NCBI RefSeq assembly: GCF_030362935.1
Contig: NZ_JAUCDY010000010.1
Span: 27,883 to 91,882, forward strand
Direction: 5' to 3'
DNA length: 64,000 nt
From: Thiopseudomonas acetoxidans
Lineage (GTDB): Bacteria; Pseudomonadota; Gammaproteobacteria; Pseudomonadales; Pseudomonadaceae
Of the stretch, positions 61,533 to 64,000 are shown piece by piece. Position numbers and translations under genes: made by a program. The notes under the pieces are model-generated. The model was not told the origin of the DNA. It saw only the letters and a list, made by a program, of their open reading frames with translations, and searched no databases. The stretch's first letter is position 1; each line of letters opens with the position of its first letter.

Positions 61533-61727
61533 ATGACGAAAATAAAGATATGGATGATTTCTTGGGATTCGTTAGAAATGAACTGGGAGAAGTCCAGACA
61601 GGGTTATGAAGCAAAAAGCATAGTTGATTATGAGCGAGTAGGTGAGCTGGCAAAAACACAAAGGCGCTTGCTACCTTTGAAAGCGTTTCATATAATTGAA
61701 AGCATAGACTACATTAGGAGGGTTTGA
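61533..61727 (+). CDS. Small hypothetical protein
   Basis: 64 aa (MTKIKIWMISWDSLEMNWEK...), with GGGGCGAG 4 nt upstream of the ATG. It is mixed helical and charged, with no recognised family. Its stop lies 2 nt before the antitoxin start, so it may belong to the same operon or be island cargo. Confidence 0.5.
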   Translation: MTKIKIWMISWDSLEMNWEKSRQGYEAKSIVDYERVGELAKTQRRLLPLKAFHIIESIDYIRRV

Positions 61728-61729
61728 TT

Positions 61730-61981
61730 ATGGGAGTGCGAGCAGTAACAGTTCGGGACGTTCCCGAAGAGGTACACAGAGCGATTCGAGTCCGAGCAGC
61801 ACAGCACGGTAGATCACTTCAGGCGGAAATGCTGGCCATTTTTGAGCAGGCAGTAAAACCTGAAGGGCGCGTCAAGCTGGGTAATCTGTTGGGTGAAATT
61901 GGGCGTGAAGTAAAGCTAACTGATGAAGAAGCAGCGGGTTTTGAGCGCGACCACTCACCTGCACGGGCGGCGAATTTTTAA
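61730..61981 (+). CDS. FitA-type ribbon-helix-helix antitoxin
   Basis: 83 aa with an RHH/Arc-like N-terminus (VTVRDVPEEVHRAIRVRAAQ, GRSLQAEMLAIFEQAV) and an acidic toxin-binding tail (EVKLTDEEAAGFERDHSP). A strong AGGAGGG precedes the ATG by 7 nt. Its stop overlaps the toxin ATG (TAATG). Neutralises and autoregulates with the PIN toxin by family analogy. Confidence 0.88.
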   Translation: MGVRAVTVRDVPEEVHRAIRVRAAQHGRSLQAEMLAIFEQAVKPEGRVKLGNLLGEIGREVKLTDEEAAGFERDHSPARAANF

Positions 61982-62406
61982 TGATTTTGCTTGATACAAA
62001 TGTTCTATCTGAACAGTTCCGAGCAAAGCCTGATGAGCGTGTTTTAGCCTGGCTGAACGAGCAGCCACTTGAGACGCTATATCTATCTGCAATGACTGTT
62101 GCGGAGATTCGCGCAGGCGTTGCCCTGATGCCTAACGGCAAGCGTAAAAAACTGCTTAGTGAAAGCATTGAAGAGAAGCTGTTGCCGTTGTTTGCGGGGC
62201 GTGTATTGCCTTTTGATATGTCTTGCACAAGGGCTTATGCGGATGTACTTGCAACAGCAAAAAAGGCGGGTAGCGGCATTGCAGCGGCAGATGCGGTAAT
62301 AGCAGCGACAGCGCATGACGGCGGCTTTATGGTTGCAACAAGAGATACGAGCCCGTTTGAAGCGGCAGGGTTGAGAGTTATCAATCCTTGGGAACTGAAA
62401 AAATAG
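61981..62406 (+). CDS. FitB/VapC PIN-domain toxin
   Basis: 141-aa PIN ribonuclease. The acidic residues are visible: MILLDTNVLSEQF (Asp), MTVAEIRAGVALM (Glu), IAAADAVIAATA (Asp), and ATRDTSPFEAAGL (Asp). PIN toxins of this type cleave RNA and are held by the upstream antitoxin. The pair may stabilise the island remnant at guaA. Confidence 0.9.
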   Translation: MILLDTNVLSEQFRAKPDERVLAWLNEQPLETLYLSAMTVAEIRAGVALMPNGKRKKLLSESIEEKLLPLFAGRVLPFDMSCTRAYADVLATAKKAGSGIAAADAVIAATAHDGGFMVATRDTSPFEAAGLRVINPWELKK

Positions 62407-62417
62407 TGTTCATGCAG

Positions 62418-62449
62418 AATTAAGGGGGCGTGTAGCCCCCTTAATTTCA
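62418..62449. terminator. Bidirectional terminator between fitB-type gene and nadA
   Basis: Perfect 12-bp stem AATTAAGGGGGC/GCCCCCTTAATT with a 5-nt loop, serving two convergent genes. Confidence 0.88.
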
Positions 62450-62471
62450 GGTGTGTAAGTTTCTTGTTGAC

Positions 62472-63530
62472 TTAGGCGTTACCGGCAACGGCGAGCTTAG
62501 CGGCGGCGGTAAAGTCCAGCATACGCTGTAATGGACGTACAGCTTTGGGGAGAAGTGCTGGGTCAACCGTGATTTCATTGCTGCCGGTTTGTAAGCTATG
62601 TAGCATGGCTTCCAGAGTGTTCATTGCCATCCATGGGCAGCTGGCGCAACTACGACAGCTGGCACCTTCACCCGCAGTAGGCGCTTCAATAAAGCGTTTG
62701 TTCGGGCTCAGCTGCTGCATCTTATAGAAGATGCCCTTGTCTGTAGCAACAATAAACTCTTGCTGATCCATTTCTTGTGAGGCTTTAATAAGTTGACTGG
62801 TTGAGCCGACCACATCCGCCAGTTCTATTACCTGTTCAGGCGATTCAGGGTGAACCAAAACAGCAGCGTTGGGATAAAGGGTTTTCATGTTCTCAAGCTG
62901 CTTGGTCTTGAATTCTTCATGCACAATACAGGCACCGTCCCACAGCAGCATATCAGCGCCAGTTTCGCGCTGAATGTACTTGCCTAGATGTTTGTCCGGT
63001 GCCCAGAGAATTTTTTCACCGTTATCCATCAAGCTTTCTACAATTTCTAGCGCACAACTGGATGTAACCACCCAGTCAGCGCGCGCTTTAACGGCGGCTG
63101 AGGTGTTGGCATAGACAACAACGGTACGTTCAGGGTGTTGGTCGCAGAAAGCGGAAAACTCTTGTATGGGGCAGCCTAGATCCAGCGAGCAAGTAGCATC
63201 AAGCGTTGGCATCAAGATGCGTTTTTCAGGGTTAAGGATTTTCGCAGTTTCGCCCATAAAACGTACACCAGCGACCACTAGAGTCTGCGCTGAATGTTGA
63301 CTACCAAAGCGTGCCATTTCTAAAGAATCAGCAACGCAGCCGCCGGTATCTTCAGCGAGCTTCTGTAACACAGGGTCACAGTAATAGTGTGCGACAAGTA
63401 CAGCGTTTTGCCGCTTGAGTTCAGCTTCGATTTGTTGAATATAATCTGCTTGCTGCTCTGCGCTCAGGGGTTTGATTTGTTTTGCTGCAAGGTGTGCTTG
63501 AACTAGAATGCGTTCAGCAATTTGTGTCAT
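62472..63530 (-). CDS. nadA: Quinolinate synthase A
   Basis: Condenses iminoaspartate with DHAP to quinolinate in NAD synthesis, using a 4Fe-4S cluster. The 352-aa protein has VAHYYCDPVLQKLAEDTGG, TSSCALEIVESL, and SCRSCASCPWMAMN (cluster cysteines). It ends the sequence of normal chromosome to the right of the island; tRNA-Lys lies upstream on the same strand. Confidence 0.96.
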   Translation of the reverse strand: MTQIAERILVQAHLAAKQIKPLSAEQQADYIQQIEAELKRQNAVLVAHYYCDPVLQKLAEDTGGCVADSLEMARFGSQHSAQTLVVAGVRFMGETAKILNPEKRILMPTLDATCSLDLGCPIQEFSAFCDQHPERTVVVYANTSAAVKARADWVVTSSCALEIVESLMDNGEKILWAPDKHLGKYIQRETGADMLLWDGACIVHEEFKTKQLENMKTLYPNAAVLVHPESPEQVIELADVVGSTSQLIKASQEMDQQEFIVATDKGIFYKMQQLSPNKRFIEAPTAGEGASCRSCASCPWMAMNTLEAMLHSLQTGSNEITVDPALLPKAVRPLQRMLDFTAAAKLAVAGNA

Positions 63531-63660
63531 CTCTGCCAGTCCTCAATACGCCTAGCGATGCTTTTTAAAGTAAGTGGTTTTAAAAGAGGCGCTAAGTTAA
63601 CAAGTAAAAGCTAAGTAAGCAAATAGCTACAGGAAACACCGTAAAATTGCTAAAGGAAAG

Positions 63661-63735
63661 TGGTGGGTCGTGCGGGATTCGAACCTGCGACCAATTGGTT
63701 AAAAGCCAACTGCTCTACCACTGAGCTAACGACCC
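63661..63735 (-). tRNA. tRNA-Lys(UUU)
   Basis: Cloverleaf with acceptor GGGTCGT/ACGACCC, D arm GCTC-AGTGGTA-GAGC, anticodon stem GTTGG/CCAAT and loop CTTTTAA (anticodon TTT), T loop TTCGAAT, and encoded CCA. The T stem GCAGG/CCCGC has one A-C mismatch at 51-63. Confidence 0.95.
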
Positions 63736-63924
63736 ATATTTGGAGGGGCGCATAATACGGCATTTTTTGTTCGATTTAAATAAAAGTTTGCTTTTATTTG
63801 CACTATTTAAATCAAGTTGAGTGCTAAATGTTCGGTAAAGTAAATTCATGTTGTGTGATATGAGTGAGGAATTATAAAAAACACAAGCATATCAAGTAGA
63901 TAGGTGGGTAGCTACTCTGCTTAA

Positions 63925-64000
63925 GAAGCCTCTGAATAACTACCTGCGTAGCTACCACCGCGTTAAAAACGTACTCACAATCTTTAGATTGAACGTGCTT
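63925..64000. mobile_element. Family A element, copy A4 (cut by window edge)
   Basis: Begins with GAAGCCTCTGAATAAC after a TTAA, and its first 76 bp match A1 and A2. The rest lies beyond the window. Confidence 0.8.

Overview
The window is a chromosomal segment of a gammaproteobacterium in or very near the Pseudomonadaceae. The evidence is a CrcZ-type small RNA next to pcnB, the pilS-pilR pair, finR/fpr, a PP0621-type small protein, Pseudomonas-like REP palindromes, and proteins close to Pseudomonas IlvI, ThrC and PilR. Base composition looks mid-range, lower than a typical Pseudomonas, which would suit a reduced lineage such as Thiopseudomonas or 'P. caeni'-like bacteria. That last placement is inference.

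Layout. 1-2.6 kb: pcnB (cut by the window edge), crcZ with a sigma-54 promoter and upstream activator-like repeats, rdgC, and a DUF4124 protein. 2.6-6.3 kb: ilvI-ilvH-ilvC. 6.4-13.7 kb: a small DUF6746 protein, a MarR regulator, two DUF2845 paralogues coupled to a large DUF748 protein, a thiolase and glyA. 14.6-20 kb: a minus-strand run from a PP0621 protein through pilS and pilR to a META lipoprotein and apeB. 20.1-23.9 kb: ytoQ and a sigma-54 flgBCDE operon. 23.9-32.5 kb: ppiA, epmB, finR/fpr, DUF4197, nagB and the cadR/cadA metal-efflux pair. 33-42.5 kb: an HhH/DUF4236 protein, hemerythrin, lytic transglycosylase, a minimal FtsZ-like protein, nfeD/paraslipin, stand-alone nnrD, and an IS608-like element carrying only tnpB inserted in the 3' end of pgi. 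42.8-55.5 kb: ribD-nrdR, miaB, dsbC-hom-thrC, rpsT, murJ and guaB-guaA. 55.5-62.4 kb: a resistance island at the 3' end of guaA (ISCR2, mph-mef macrolide pair, sul2), then an integrase remnant and a FitAB-type toxin-antitoxin pair. 62.5-64 kb: nadA, tRNA-Lys and the start of another repeat copy.

Two families of non-autonomous mobile elements are scattered through the window. Family A is a 254-bp element with 16-bp inverted ends and 4-bp target duplications (four copies, one nested, one cut by the window edge). Family B is a decayed ISL3-type element (four copies). B sits inside or directly beside A in two cases.

The most unusual gene is guaA. Its ATP-pyrophosphatase half is intact, but the glutaminase half is about 83 residues short and has lost the catalytic Cys, His and Glu, so it probably cannot use glutamine directly. 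Other notable points are the minimal FtsZ-like protein, a TnpB whose canonical RuvC-II glutamate is missing, the pgi stop codon supplied by the IS end, and the rdgC-crcZ-pcnB gene order in place of the usual cbrAB-crcZ-pcnB.
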